Notes under the pieces: generated by a model | What the model saw: only the letters and a program-made list of their open reading frames with translations | The model's database searches: none | What the model was told of the DNA's origin: nothing | Made by a program: the position numbers and the translations under genes | Shown here: in pieces, positions 53,200 through 61,833 of the stretch | Layout of the letters: the number at the start of each line of letters is the position of its first letter | How positions within the stretch are numbered: position 1 is the first letter of the stretch | Origin: Rugamonas fusca | GTDB lineage: Bacteria; Pseudomonadota; Gammaproteobacteria; Burkholderiales; Burkholderiaceae_D | Direction: 5' to 3' | Assembly (NCBI RefSeq): GCF_014042365.1 | Contig: NZ_JACEZS010000027.1 | Location: 1 to 64,000, forward strand | Length of the DNA: 64,000 bases

Positions 53200-54579
53200 G
53201 TGAGCGCGATGCAAGCGATCCTGGTTGAAGATGAAGATGCGCTGCGCCTGGCCACCAGCCAGACCCTGGAACTGGGCGGCTTTACCGTGCAGGCCTGCGC
53301 CAGCGCCGAGCAAGCGCTGCCGCTGCTGCGGGCCGACTACGGCGGCGTGGTGGTGACGGACGTGCGCCTGCCCGGCCGCAGCGGGCTGGAACTGCTGGAA
53401 CAGGTGGTGGCGCTGGATGCGGAACTGCCCGTCATCGTCGTCACCGGCCACGGCGACGTCAGCATGGCGGTGGCAGCCATGCGTAGCGGCGCCTACGACT
53501 TCATCGAAAAGCCGTTCGCCGCCGAACGCCTGCAGGAGACGGTACGCCGCGCCCAGGAACGGCGCGCGCTGGTGCTGGAGAACCGCGCGCTGCGCGCCCA
53601 GCGCGCCCTGCATCCGGACCTGCCCGACCTGGTGGGCCGCTCGGACGCCATCGAGCGCGTGAAGGTCATGATCCGCAACGTGGCACCAGCCGCCGTCGAT
53701 GTGCTGATCCACGGCCAGACCGGCACCGGCAAGGAAGTGGTGGCGCGGCTGCTGCACGCGGCCAGTGGCCGCAAGGGCCAGTTCGTAGCCATCAATTGCG
53801 GCGCCCTGCCCGAATCCGTGTTCGAGAGCGAAATCTTTGGCCACGAAGCGGGCGCCTTCACGGGCGCGCAGAAGCGCCGCATCGGCAAGCTCGAATACGC
53901 CAACGGCGGCACCGTGTTCCTCGACGAGATCGAGAGCATGCCGATGGCCTTGCAAGTCAAGCTGCTGCGCGTGCTGCAGGAACGCCGGCTGGAACGGCTG
54001 GGCGGCAACGACAGCATTGCGCTCGATTGCCGCGTGGTGGCTGCCACCAAGACCGACCTGCTGCAACTGGCGGCCCAGGGCCTGTTCCGCGAGGACCTGT
54101 ACTACCGCATCGGCGTGGTCAGCCTGGAGCTGCCGCGCTTGCGCGACCGGCCCGACGATATTCCGCTGCTGCTGGCCCACTTCGTTCAAGATGCAGCGGC
54201 CCGCTTCCAGCGCCCCGTTCCCGCATGGAGCGCGCAGCAGATGGCGCAGTGGCAGGCCGCCGAGTGGCCCGGCAACGTACGCGAGTTGCGCAACTTCGCC
54301 GAGCGGCTGGTACTGGGCGTGGCGCAGATGCCGGCCGCCACAGCGGCCACCGGCGCGGCTGCCGGCATGGCGCCGGCCGATGCAGCCAACGCGCCCCATG
54401 CTGAACCGTCCGGCCCCTCCCTGCCCCAGCAGGTCGACCAGTTCGAGCGCGAGCTGATCGTGCGCGCACTGGAGGCCGTGGACGGCAACGTGGCGCTGGC
54501 GGCCGACCACCTTGCCGTCCCGCGCAAGACCCTGTACGACAAGCTCAAGAAGTACCAGATCGGCACGGGCAGGAAATAG
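53200..54579 (+). CDS. DctD-like sigma54-dependent response regulator
   Basis: A 459-residue activator in three domains. The receiver has phosphoacceptor Asp54 (VVVTDVRLPGRSG). The AAA+ domain has Walker A GQTGTGKE (172-179), the sigma54-contacting GAFTGA loop (218-223) and Walker B GGTVFLDEIESM. The C-terminal Fis-type helix-turn-helix is EAVDGNVALAADHLAVPRKTLYDKLKKYQI. I chose the GTG at 53200 with AAGGAG nine bases upstream; the ATG at 53209 is the alternative. It should activate a sigma54 promoter; the one at 48411 in the same cluster is the obvious candidate. Confidence 0.95.
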   Translation: MSAMQAILVEDEDALRLATSQTLELGGFTVQACASAEQALPLLRADYGGVVVTDVRLPGRSGLELLEQVVALDAELPVIVVTGHGDVSMAVAAMRSGAYDFIEKPFAAERLQETVRRAQERRALVLENRALRAQRALHPDLPDLVGRSDAIERVKVMIRNVAPAAVDVLIHGQTGTGKEVVARLLHAASGRKGQFVAINCGALPESVFESEIFGHEAGAFTGAQKRRIGKLEYANGGTVFLDEIESMPMALQVKLLRVLQERRLERLGGNDSIALDCRVVAATKTDLLQLAAQGLFREDLYYRIGVVSLELPRLRDRPDDIPLLLAHFVQDAAARFQRPVPAWSAQQMAQWQAAEWPGNVRELRNFAERLVLGVAQMPAATAATGAAAGMAPADAANAPHAEPSGPSLPQQVDQFERELIVRALEAVDGNVALAADHLAVPRKTLYDKLKKYQIGTGRK

Positions 54580-54729
54580 CTGCGGCCACGGCGCATCGAT
54601 TGCAGCAGTCTTCAGTCATGTAAATTCGTATCAAAACTACAGAATATGGATTACCATATCTGGCAAATTCAGGGGTAAGCAGGCATTTTTTGTAACTGCA
54701 CTACCTAATCACGATACGGAGATAAGCTG

Positions 54730-57495
54730 ATGGCTGCACACCAGTACGGCGCGTGGAAACGCATGGCATACCTTTCTGCGGGGGGGGCGCTCGCCCTCAC
54801 CTGCCAGGCCGCGGCGGCTGCCGACACGGCCGCCCTGGCCAGTTGCGACGGTCCGTCCTCCATCGTGCAGCAAGCGGCCGCCGCCACCGACGCCCGCGCC
54901 TACTGGTTCAACCGGCAACTGCTGCGCTGGCCGGGCGCCGACACCGGCGCCACCTTCAAGCTTTACTATTCCAGCGCCGGCACGCTGAACGCTACCGCGG
55001 GCGCCAAGGTGACTGGCGCGGATGGCGCCATCACGCTGGAACGCCATGAGGACGCCCTGCCCGCCGGCCTGGCGCAACGCTTCAAGTTCGTTGCTGCCGG
55101 CGCCACGCTGGCATTGCCGGCGGCCGACACGGCACGCGCCGGCGCGCTGCTGCGCCAGCAGCTGCTGCTGGTACAGGAAGGACCGGACGGCATCGTGCGC
55201 GACGCCACCAGCGTGCAGATCGCCGGCGCGCTCGATGACCTGTACGCCAAGGCCGGCGACGTGGCCGACCTGGGCGTGAGCGTGGCAGCGGGCCGCAGCA
55301 CCTTCAAATTGTGGGGGCCCACGGCGCGCCAGGTGGCCGTGTGCGTGTACCCGAACGGCAGCGGCGCGGCCAGCGCCATCGTGCCCATGGCGTTCGACGC
55401 GGCCACCGGCGTCTGGTCGGCCAGCCGGCCGGCCGACCTGTCGGGCCAGTACTACCAGTACGCGGTGGACCTGTTCGCACCGTCCGCCGGCATGGTGCGC
55501 AACCTCGTCACCGATCCCTACTCCATCAGCCTGACGACGGATTCCAAACGCAGCTACATCGCCAGCCTCGATGCGGCCAATCTCAAACCGGCCGGCTGGG
55601 AGCATGACCACGCGCCGCGCAACGTGGTGGCGCAACCCGACATGGCCGTCTACGAGCTGCACGTGCGCGACTTCTCCATCAACGACAAGACGGTCAGCGC
55701 CGCCCATCGCGGCAAGTATGCGGCCTTCACGGAGACGAACTCCAACGGCATGAAACACCTGGCCGCGCTGGGCCGCGCCGGCATGACGGACGTGCACCTG
55801 CTGCCCGTGTTCGACTTCGGCTCCGTGCCGGAACAAGGCTGCGTGATGCCCCGTCCATCGGGCGCACCCGACGGCGATGCGCAGCAGGCACAGATCAAGA
55901 CCACCCAGGCCTCCGACTGCTACAACTGGGGCTATGACCCCTACCACTACGGCGCGCCGGAAGGCAGCTATGCCAGCGACGCGGCCGACGGCGCGCGCCG
56001 CGTGATCGAGTTCCGCCAGATGGTGATGGCGCTGCACAAGGCCGGCCTGCGGGTGGGCATGGACGTGGTCTACAACCACACCTACAACAGCACACCAGGC
56101 GCGCCTTCGCTGCTCGACCGGGTGGTTCCCGGCTATTACCACCGGCTCGATGCCAAGGGCGCGATCGAGCGCTCCACCTGCGGCGCCACCTGCGAGAACA
56201 CGGCCACCGAAAACCTGATGATGGCCAAACTGATGGCCGATTCGGCCACCCAGTGGGCCGTGCAATACAAGATCGATTCGTTCCGCTTCGACCTGATGGC
56301 GCACCAGCCGCGCGCAGCGATGGAGCAGTTGCAGCGCCGCGCCGACGCGGCCACCGGCCGCCACGTCAACCTGATCGGCGAAGGCTGGAACTTCGGTGAA
56401 GTGGCCAATGGCGCGCGCTTCGTGCAAGCCTCCCAACTGTCACTGAACGGCAGCGGCATCGGCACCTTCAGCGACCGCGGGCGCGACGCCGTGCGCGGTG
56501 GCGGCGCCGGCGACACGGGCCAGCAGTTGTTCAGCAAGCAGGGCTACATCAACGGCCTGGTCTACGATCCGAACGCACAAGCGGGCCAGCACACGGCCAG
56601 CGAATTGCTGCATGCGGCCGATATGGTCAGGGCCGGCCTGGCCGGCTCCATCCGCACTTACCCGCTGCCGATGGCCGACGACAGCACGCGCGAACTGCAG
56701 GCCATCGACTATGCCGGCCAGCCTGCCGGCTATGCCAGCGAGCCGGGCGAGGTGGTCAACTACGTGGAGAACCACGACAACCAGACCATGTACGACAACA
56801 ACGTATTCAAGCTGCCGCTGGCCACCAGCACGGCCGACCGGGCGCGCGTGCAGATGCTGGGCGCGGCCATCAACGCCTTCGGCCAGGGCGTGGCCTACTT
56901 CCACGCGGGTTATGACATCCTGCGTTCCAAGTCGCTGGACCGCAACAGCTACGAATCGGGCGACTGGTTCAACCGGCTGGACTGGAGCTACCGCGACAAC
57001 AACTACGGCGTGGGCCTGCCGCCGGCCGACGACAACGGCAAGGACTACGCCCTGCTCAAGCCCCTGCTGCGCGACGCCGCGCTGAAGCCGGCGCCGGCCG
57101 ACATCGCCTACGCGCGCGACGCCTTCCGCGACCTGCTGGCCATCCGCGCCAGCAGCACCTTGTTCCGGCTGCGCACGGCCGACGACATCAAGCGCCGCCT
57201 GCACTTCTACAATACGGGCTCGCAGCAGCAGCCGACCGTGATCGTGGGCCACCTGGATGGCGAAGGCTATCCGGGCGCGCGCTTCAAGTCGCTCACCTAT
57301 CTGATCAACGTGGACAAGGTGGCGCACACGCTGGCCGTGCCACAGGAACGGGGCCGCGCCTACGTGCTGCACCCGGTGCACCTGCGCGCGGTCGCGGCCG
57401 ACCAGCGCCCCGCGCGCGCGGCGCGCTTCGACCGCGCGACGGGCACATTTGCAGTTCCGCCACGCTGCACCGTCGTTTTCGTCGAGAATAGCTAA
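54730..57495 (+). CDS. secreted pullulanase-type alpha-1,6-glucosidase (GH13)
   Basis: A 921-residue starch-debranching enzyme with a signal peptide (cleavage near residue 31, AAAAADTAAL). An N2/CBM48-like domain (STFKLWGPTARQVAVCVYPNG, about 195-285) precedes the GH13 barrel: YELHVRDFSI, GMDVVYNHTYNS, SFRFDLMAHQ (nucleophile Asp), LIGEGWNFGE (acid Glu) and VENHDNQT. The YNWGYDPYHYGAPEGSY motif is the pullulanase signature. It cuts alpha-1,6 branches so that the amylase and glucosidases nearby can finish degradation. GGAGATAAGCTG precedes the ATG. Confidence 0.94.
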   Translation: MAAHQYGAWKRMAYLSAGGALALTCQAAAAADTAALASCDGPSSIVQQAAAATDARAYWFNRQLLRWPGADTGATFKLYYSSAGTLNATAGAKVTGADGAITLERHEDALPAGLAQRFKFVAAGATLALPAADTARAGALLRQQLLLVQEGPDGIVRDATSVQIAGALDDLYAKAGDVADLGVSVAAGRSTFKLWGPTARQVAVCVYPNGSGAASAIVPMAFDAATGVWSASRPADLSGQYYQYAVDLFAPSAGMVRNLVTDPYSISLTTDSKRSYIASLDAANLKPAGWEHDHAPRNVVAQPDMAVYELHVRDFSINDKTVSAAHRGKYAAFTETNSNGMKHLAALGRAGMTDVHLLPVFDFGSVPEQGCVMPRPSGAPDGDAQQAQIKTTQASDCYNWGYDPYHYGAPEGSYASDAADGARRVIEFRQMVMALHKAGLRVGMDVVYNHTYNSTPGAPSLLDRVVPGYYHRLDAKGAIERSTCGATCENTATENLMMAKLMADSATQWAVQYKIDSFRFDLMAHQPRAAMEQLQRRADAATGRHVNLIGEGWNFGEVANGARFVQASQLSLNGSGIGTFSDRGRDAVRGGGAGDTGQQLFSKQGYINGLVYDPNAQAGQHTASELLHAADMVRAGLAGSIRTYPLPMADDSTRELQAIDYAGQPAGYASEPGEVVNYVENHDNQTMYDNNVFKLPLATSTADRARVQMLGAAINAFGQGVAYFHAGYDILRSKSLDRNSYESGDWFNRLDWSYRDNNYGVGLPPADDNGKDYALLKPLLRDAALKPAPADIAYARDAFRDLLAIRASSTLFRLRTADDIKRRLHFYNTGSQQQPTVIVGHLDGEGYPGARFKSLTYLINVDKVAHTLAVPQERGRAYVLHPVHLRAVAADQRPARAARFDRATGTFAVPPRCTVVFVENS

Positions 57496-57551
57496 GTTTA
57501 TTAAAGTTTCATGTTATCTTTTTGGCTTTGCAATTTAACCAGAAAGAGAAC

Positions 57552-58235
57552 ATGAAGCGTCCACACCTGCCGCCCCTGCTGTTGTCGATGGCCCTGGCCT
57601 CGGCCCTGTTGACCGCCTGCGGTGGCGGCGACGCCGGCCCGCCCAGGAACGTGGCCCCCGTCGCCAACGCCGGCACGGGGCAGACGGTGGATGCGGGCAC
57701 GCTCGTCAAGCTCAATGGCAGCTACACGGACGCCAACCAGGACCTGGTGAGCTACACGTGGACGCTGACCAAGCCGGCCGGCAGCATGGCCTCGCTGATC
57801 AATCCCAAGGTGGCCACGCCCGACTTCATCGCCGACGTCGCCGGCACCTATACGGCCACGCTGACCGTCAACGACGGGGAACTCAATAGCGCGCCGGCCA
57901 GCGTGTCGTTCACGGCGCAGGTGCCGGTGGCCGCCTTCGTCGCGCTGTGGGATGGCCAGACGTGCGCCACCTCGCGCCGCATCTACGTGGCCGACGGCCA
58001 CCTCGTGTACACCCAACAGTCCTCGACCACCTGCTCCGACACCAACAGCGTGAGCCTGTACGAGAGCACGCCGGCCCGCCTGTTGTGCGCGCGGGGCGGC
58101 CTGGTCTCCCTGCCGTGCAGCGAATCGACCAGCGACGCGCTAATGACGAGCATCCAGGCCGACATCCTGCACTTCCTGCGCAACGAGCCAACCGTCGATC
58201 ACACCATCAAGCAGGTCTACACCTACGGCCCGTAA
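57552..58235 (+). CDS. putative lipoprotein with PKD-like domain
   Basis: A 227-residue protein. The signal peptide ends in a lipobox (ALLTAC, Cys about 20) followed by GGGDAGPP, so it is outer-membrane or surface lipoprotein-like. An immunoglobulin-like PKD/cadherin-type domain follows: VANAGTGQTVDAGTLVKLNGSYTDANQDLVSYTWTLTKPAGSMA...ATLTVNDG. The C-terminal 90 residues have several cysteines (TCATSRR, TTCSDTN, LLCARG, LPCSES) that may form disulfides; I recognise no family. It lies 56 bp after the pullulanase gene, probably in the same transcript, and might help bind or present polysaccharide. Confidence 0.82.
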   Translation: MKRPHLPPLLLSMALASALLTACGGGDAGPPRNVAPVANAGTGQTVDAGTLVKLNGSYTDANQDLVSYTWTLTKPAGSMASLINPKVATPDFIADVAGTYTATLTVNDGELNSAPASVSFTAQVPVAAFVALWDGQTCATSRRIYVADGHLVYTQQSSTTCSDTNSVSLYESTPARLLCARGGLVSLPCSESTSDALMTSIQADILHFLRNEPTVDHTIKQVYTYGP

Positions 58236-58262
58236 GCGCAGGCCCCCGCAGGAAATTGAAGA

Positions 58263-58308
58263 AATTGGGGACGTAGCAAAATTAAACAAATTTGCTACGT
58301 CCCCAATT
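58263..58308. repeat. 18-bp perfect inverted repeat, GGGGACGTA family
   Basis: AATTGGGGACGTAGCAAA and its complement around a 10-base loop. It lies between two convergent genes (PKD lipoprotein and amylase) and may act as terminator for both. The core TGGGGACGTA links it to the palindromes at 29126 and 42661. Confidence 0.8.
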
Positions 58309-58335
58309 AGTTGAAGGCAGACGCCTCTTGCGCCT

Positions 58336-60048
58336 TTACTGGCCGATCAGCACCACGGCGTTGTGGGCCGGGAAGGTAACCTTACCCTTGGCCACCACGG
58401 CGCTGGTGCCCGAGTAGTAATCACGCACCCGCGCGCCGTCGGCGAACACACCATGCACGTCGATGGCGGAAGGTTTGTCGGTTGGCTGCTCGAGCGCCAC
58501 CACCACCTTGTCGCGCAGGGTGCCGCGCTCGAAGGTGCGCTTGAACACGTAGGGGTGAGCCTGCAGTTGCTGGTGCACGCCCGCACCCACGGCCACGTGG
58601 GCCTTGCGGAACAAGGCCAGCTTGGCCCAGTGGCGGCGCACGGCGGCCACGCTGTAGCCATCGCGCCTGGCGTCGCTGGCCAGGTCGTCCCAGTTCATGA
58701 ACGAGCGCAGCTTGGCGTCGCCCTGCGCTTCGGCCGGATCGAGCCGGCGCGCCGTCTCGTCGCCGTAGTAGATCTGGGCCGCGCCGGGCGCCAGCAACAG
58801 CTTGTTGGCGCTTTCGAACGGCTTGATGCGGGCCGGGTCGAACGGCTGGTCGAAGTCGTGCGAGGCCAGGTAGTTGAGCACCGTGTGGCCTTGCAGCTCG
58901 CCATGCAGTTTGGCCGCGTAGCTGCTGAACAGCGTCTCGTAATCCTGCTTCGCGTCCCACACCAGGCCGAAGTTGATGATGCCGTCGAAGCCGCCGTCCT
59001 TGTAGTAATTGACCTGGTGGCCCCCGCCCAGGTCGAACTGCTGGCCGTTGGCGATGTTGTAGCCAAACAGTTCGGCCACCATGAAGAACTTGTCGTCACC
59101 GAGCTTGCGGGCCGGGTTGGCGCGCTTCCATTCCTCGTAGGCGAGCGACGCTTCCTTGCCCAGTTCCTTCCATGCGCCCGCTTCCACGTGCTTGACCGTG
59201 TCGGCCCGGAAGCCATCGAAACCGTATTTGCGCACCCAGTCCGCATGCCACTTGATCAGGTAGTAGCGCGGCGCGCGCGGGTAGCCGGTGCGGGCGAAGA
59301 AGGCGTCCAGCTGCGCCACCTCGCGTTCGTAGCGGCCCTCGGCCTTCCACTTGGCCACCAGCGCCGGCGGCAGATCGACGTTGTCGTTGCTCTCGGTGCG
59401 CACGTCGGGCAGATTGGGCACCAGCGTGCAGGAGATGGTGGTGGCCGGGTCCTTGTAGGTGCACACGGGGCCGGTGCGCACCCACTCAGGCGGCCACACG
59501 GGGTCCTGCTCCGTCACCGGGCCGGTCTGGTTCATCACCACGTCCAGCAGCACGCGGATGCCGTGCGCGTGGGCCGCGTCCACCAGCGCACGCATGTCCT
59601 GCTCCGTGCCCAGGTTGGCGTCCACGCTGGTCCAGTCGCGCGCCCAGTAGCCGTGGAAGCCATAGGACTTGCCCGTGCCTTCATCGGTGCCGCCGTGGAT
59701 CTGCTCCACGGGCGGCGTGATCCAGATCGCCGTCACGCCCAGGCTGTCGAAATAGCCTTCGTTGATCTTGGCCGTCACGCCGGCCAGGTCGCCGCCCATG
59801 TAGCCGCGCAGCGGCGCCGCGTCGGCCTGGCGGCCGTAGGCCAGGTCGTTGGCGCGGTTGCCGTTGTTGAAGCGGTCCGTCAGCAGGAAGTAGACGGTGG
59901 CGTTCTCCCACAGGAACGGCCTGGCGGCCGCGCGCGCGGGCGCGGCCAGCGCAGGCGTGCCCGATGCGGCTGGCACTGCCATGGCCGGCGTTGCAGCCGG
60001 CGTGCTCAGCGCCAGCGCCAGGGTCATTGCGAGAGGAGTCTTCTTCAT
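58336..60048 (-). CDS. periplasmic alpha-amylase, MalS-like (GH13)
   Basis: A 570-residue secreted alpha-amylase with signal peptide MKKTPLAMTLALALSTPAATPAMA. The barrel has YFLLTDRFNNGNRANDL, DVVMNQTG, nucleophile GFRADTVKH, acid MVAELFGYN, and YLASHDFDQPF; the order and the long loop with cysteines (GPVCTYKDPATTISC) recall the periplasmic MalS of enterics. It degrades linear maltodextrins made accessible by pullulanase. Last gene of the leftward operon transporter-pgm-amylase, 34 bp after pgm. Confidence 0.92.
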   Translation of the reverse strand: MKKTPLAMTLALALSTPAATPAMAVPAASGTPALAAPARAAARPFLWENATVYFLLTDRFNNGNRANDLAYGRQADAAPLRGYMGGDLAGVTAKINEGYFDSLGVTAIWITPPVEQIHGGTDEGTGKSYGFHGYWARDWTSVDANLGTEQDMRALVDAAHAHGIRVLLDVVMNQTGPVTEQDPVWPPEWVRTGPVCTYKDPATTISCTLVPNLPDVRTESNDNVDLPPALVAKWKAEGRYEREVAQLDAFFARTGYPRAPRYYLIKWHADWVRKYGFDGFRADTVKHVEAGAWKELGKEASLAYEEWKRANPARKLGDDKFFMVAELFGYNIANGQQFDLGGGHQVNYYKDGGFDGIINFGLVWDAKQDYETLFSSYAAKLHGELQGHTVLNYLASHDFDQPFDPARIKPFESANKLLLAPGAAQIYYGDETARRLDPAEAQGDAKLRSFMNWDDLASDARRDGYSVAAVRRHWAKLALFRKAHVAVGAGVHQQLQAHPYVFKRTFERGTLRDKVVVALEQPTDKPSAIDVHGVFADGARVRDYYSGTSAVVAKGKVTFPAHNAVVLIGQ

Positions 60049-60082
60049 GCTGTCTTTTCCTGTGTGGTTGATGGTGGTTGAG

Positions 60083-61714
60083 TCAGGTGATCACGCTGGG
60101 CGCGCCGCGGCCCGTGTAGGCGCTGATGCCGGCCACGTGTTCGGCCACGGCGATCAGGCCGGCCAGCGCCTGCTGCGTGGGCAGATGATGTTGCGCCGGA
60201 TCGGCCTCGTAGCGCTCCAGGTAGACGCGCAAGGTGGCGCCCTCGGTGCCGGTGCCGGACAGGCGGAACACGACGCGCGAGCCGTCCGTCATCACGATGC
60301 GCACGCCCTGCTGGCGCGCCACCGTGCCATCGACGGGATCGGTGTAGCAAAAATCGTCCGCCAGCTCCACCGTGTACTCGCCCAGGCGCTGGCCGGCCAG
60401 CCCGCCCAGGCGCGCGCGCAAGGCGTCCATCAGTTCTGCGGCGGCGGCGCTGTCGATGGCTTCGTAATCGTGGCGCGAATAGTAGTTGCGGCCGAAGCGG
60501 GCCCAGTGTTCCTGCACCAGCGCCGCCACGCTCTTGCCGCTGGCGGCCAGCAGGTTCAGCCAGAACAGCACGGCCCACAGGCCATCCTTCTCGCGCATGT
60601 GGTCCGAGCCGGTGCCGTAGCTCTCCTCGCCGCACAAGGTGACCTTGCCGGCGTCGAGCAAGTTGCCGAAGTATTTCCAGCCCGTCGGCGTCTCGAAGCA
60701 CGGCACGCCCAGCGCGGCGGCCACGCGGTCGGCCGCGCGCGAGGTGGGCATGGAACGGGCCACGCCACGGATGCCGGCCCGGTAGCCCGGCGCCACGGTG
60801 GCGTTGGCGGCCAGCACGGCCAGGCTGTCCGACGGCGTCACGTCGAAGCGGCGGCCGACGATCATGTTGCGGTCGCCGTCGCCATCGGAGGCGGCGCCGA
60901 AGTCGGGCGCGTCCTCGCCGGCCATCAGCGCGATCAGGCTGGCCGCGTTGACGGGGTTGGGGTCGGGATGGTGGCCGCCGAAATCCTCCAGCGGCACGGC
61001 GTTGATGACGGTGCCGGCCGGCGCGCCCAGCATGCCTTCCAGGATCGCCTTGGCATACGGGCCGGTGACGGCGCTCATGGCGTCGAAACGCATCGTGAAG
61101 CCGCGTGCGAACAGGGCGCGGATGGCGCCAAAGTCGAACAGCCCTTCCATCAGTTGCGCGTAGTCGGCCACGGGGTCGATCACGTCCACCGTCATCTGTT
61201 CGATGCGGGTGCTGCCCAGCGCATCGAGGTCCACGTCGGGCGCGTCGCTGGCCTGGTAGCGGTGCAGCGCCACGCTGTGCTGCCACACGGCCTCGGTCAG
61301 CGCTTCCGGCGCCGGGCCGCCGTTGGCGATGTTGTACTTGATGCCGAAGTCGCCATCCGGCCCGCCTGGATTGTGGCTGGCCGACAGGATGATGCCGCCG
61401 GATGCGCCATGTTTGCGGATCACGCAACTGGCGGCCGGCGTGGACAGGATACCGCCCCGCCCCACCAGCACGCGCGCATAGCCATGGGCGGCGGCCAGCC
61501 GCAGGATGGCCTGCACGGCGGCGCGGTTGTGGTAGCGGCCATCGCCGCCCAGCACCAGCGTACTGCCGGCGCAGTCGCCCAGCGTGTCGAACAGGCTTTG
61601 CACAAAATTGTCGAGATAGGCGGGCTGCTGGAACACTGTCACTTTTTTCCGCAAGCCCGAGGTGCCCGGCCGCTGGCCGGGATAGGGAGTAGTCGCTACC
61701 GTCTGTATCGTCAT
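60083..61714 (-). CDS. pgm: phosphoglucomutase (alpha-D-glucose phosphate-specific)
   Basis: A 543-residue cytoplasmic mutase interconverting glucose 1- and 6-phosphate. It has MTIQTVATTPYPGQRPGTSGLRKKV, catalytic Ser113 in SASHNPGG, the metal-binding DGDGDRN motif, GEESYGTGSDHMREKDGLW, and the phosphate loop RLSGTGTEGATLR. The length fits the eukaryotic-like Pgm class. The ATG at 61712-61714 has GGAGCG upstream. It is co-transcribed with the sugar transporter and amylase, and joins phosphorolysis or glycogen pathways to glycolysis. Confidence 0.95.
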   Translation of the reverse strand: MTIQTVATTPYPGQRPGTSGLRKKVTVFQQPAYLDNFVQSLFDTLGDCAGSTLVLGGDGRYHNRAAVQAILRLAAAHGYARVLVGRGGILSTPAASCVIRKHGASGGIILSASHNPGGPDGDFGIKYNIANGGPAPEALTEAVWQHSVALHRYQASDAPDVDLDALGSTRIEQMTVDVIDPVADYAQLMEGLFDFGAIRALFARGFTMRFDAMSAVTGPYAKAILEGMLGAPAGTVINAVPLEDFGGHHPDPNPVNAASLIALMAGEDAPDFGAASDGDGDRNMIVGRRFDVTPSDSLAVLAANATVAPGYRAGIRGVARSMPTSRAADRVAAALGVPCFETPTGWKYFGNLLDAGKVTLCGEESYGTGSDHMREKDGLWAVLFWLNLLAASGKSVAALVQEHWARFGRNYYSRHDYEAIDSAAAAELMDALRARLGGLAGQRLGEYTVELADDFCYTDPVDGTVARQQGVRIVMTDGSRVVFRLSGTGTEGATLRVYLERYEADPAQHHLPTQQALAGLIAVAEHVAGISAYTGRGAPSVIT

Positions 61715-61833
61715 GTTCGCTCCGCGTTGGTTGGGGACAGCGGGCGGCCAGGGCCACCGGCGCACAGCCGTGTTTTTACCTCGTTGATGAAGAACACGGC
61801 GCGCGCATGCGCTGCCACGCGGAAGATATTAAC

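Noticed and set aside
51366..54579. Naming the two-component pair dctB/dctD
   Set aside because: Domain layout fits, but no C4-dicarboxylate transporter is linked and the likely target is an ABC importer, so the symbols could mislead.
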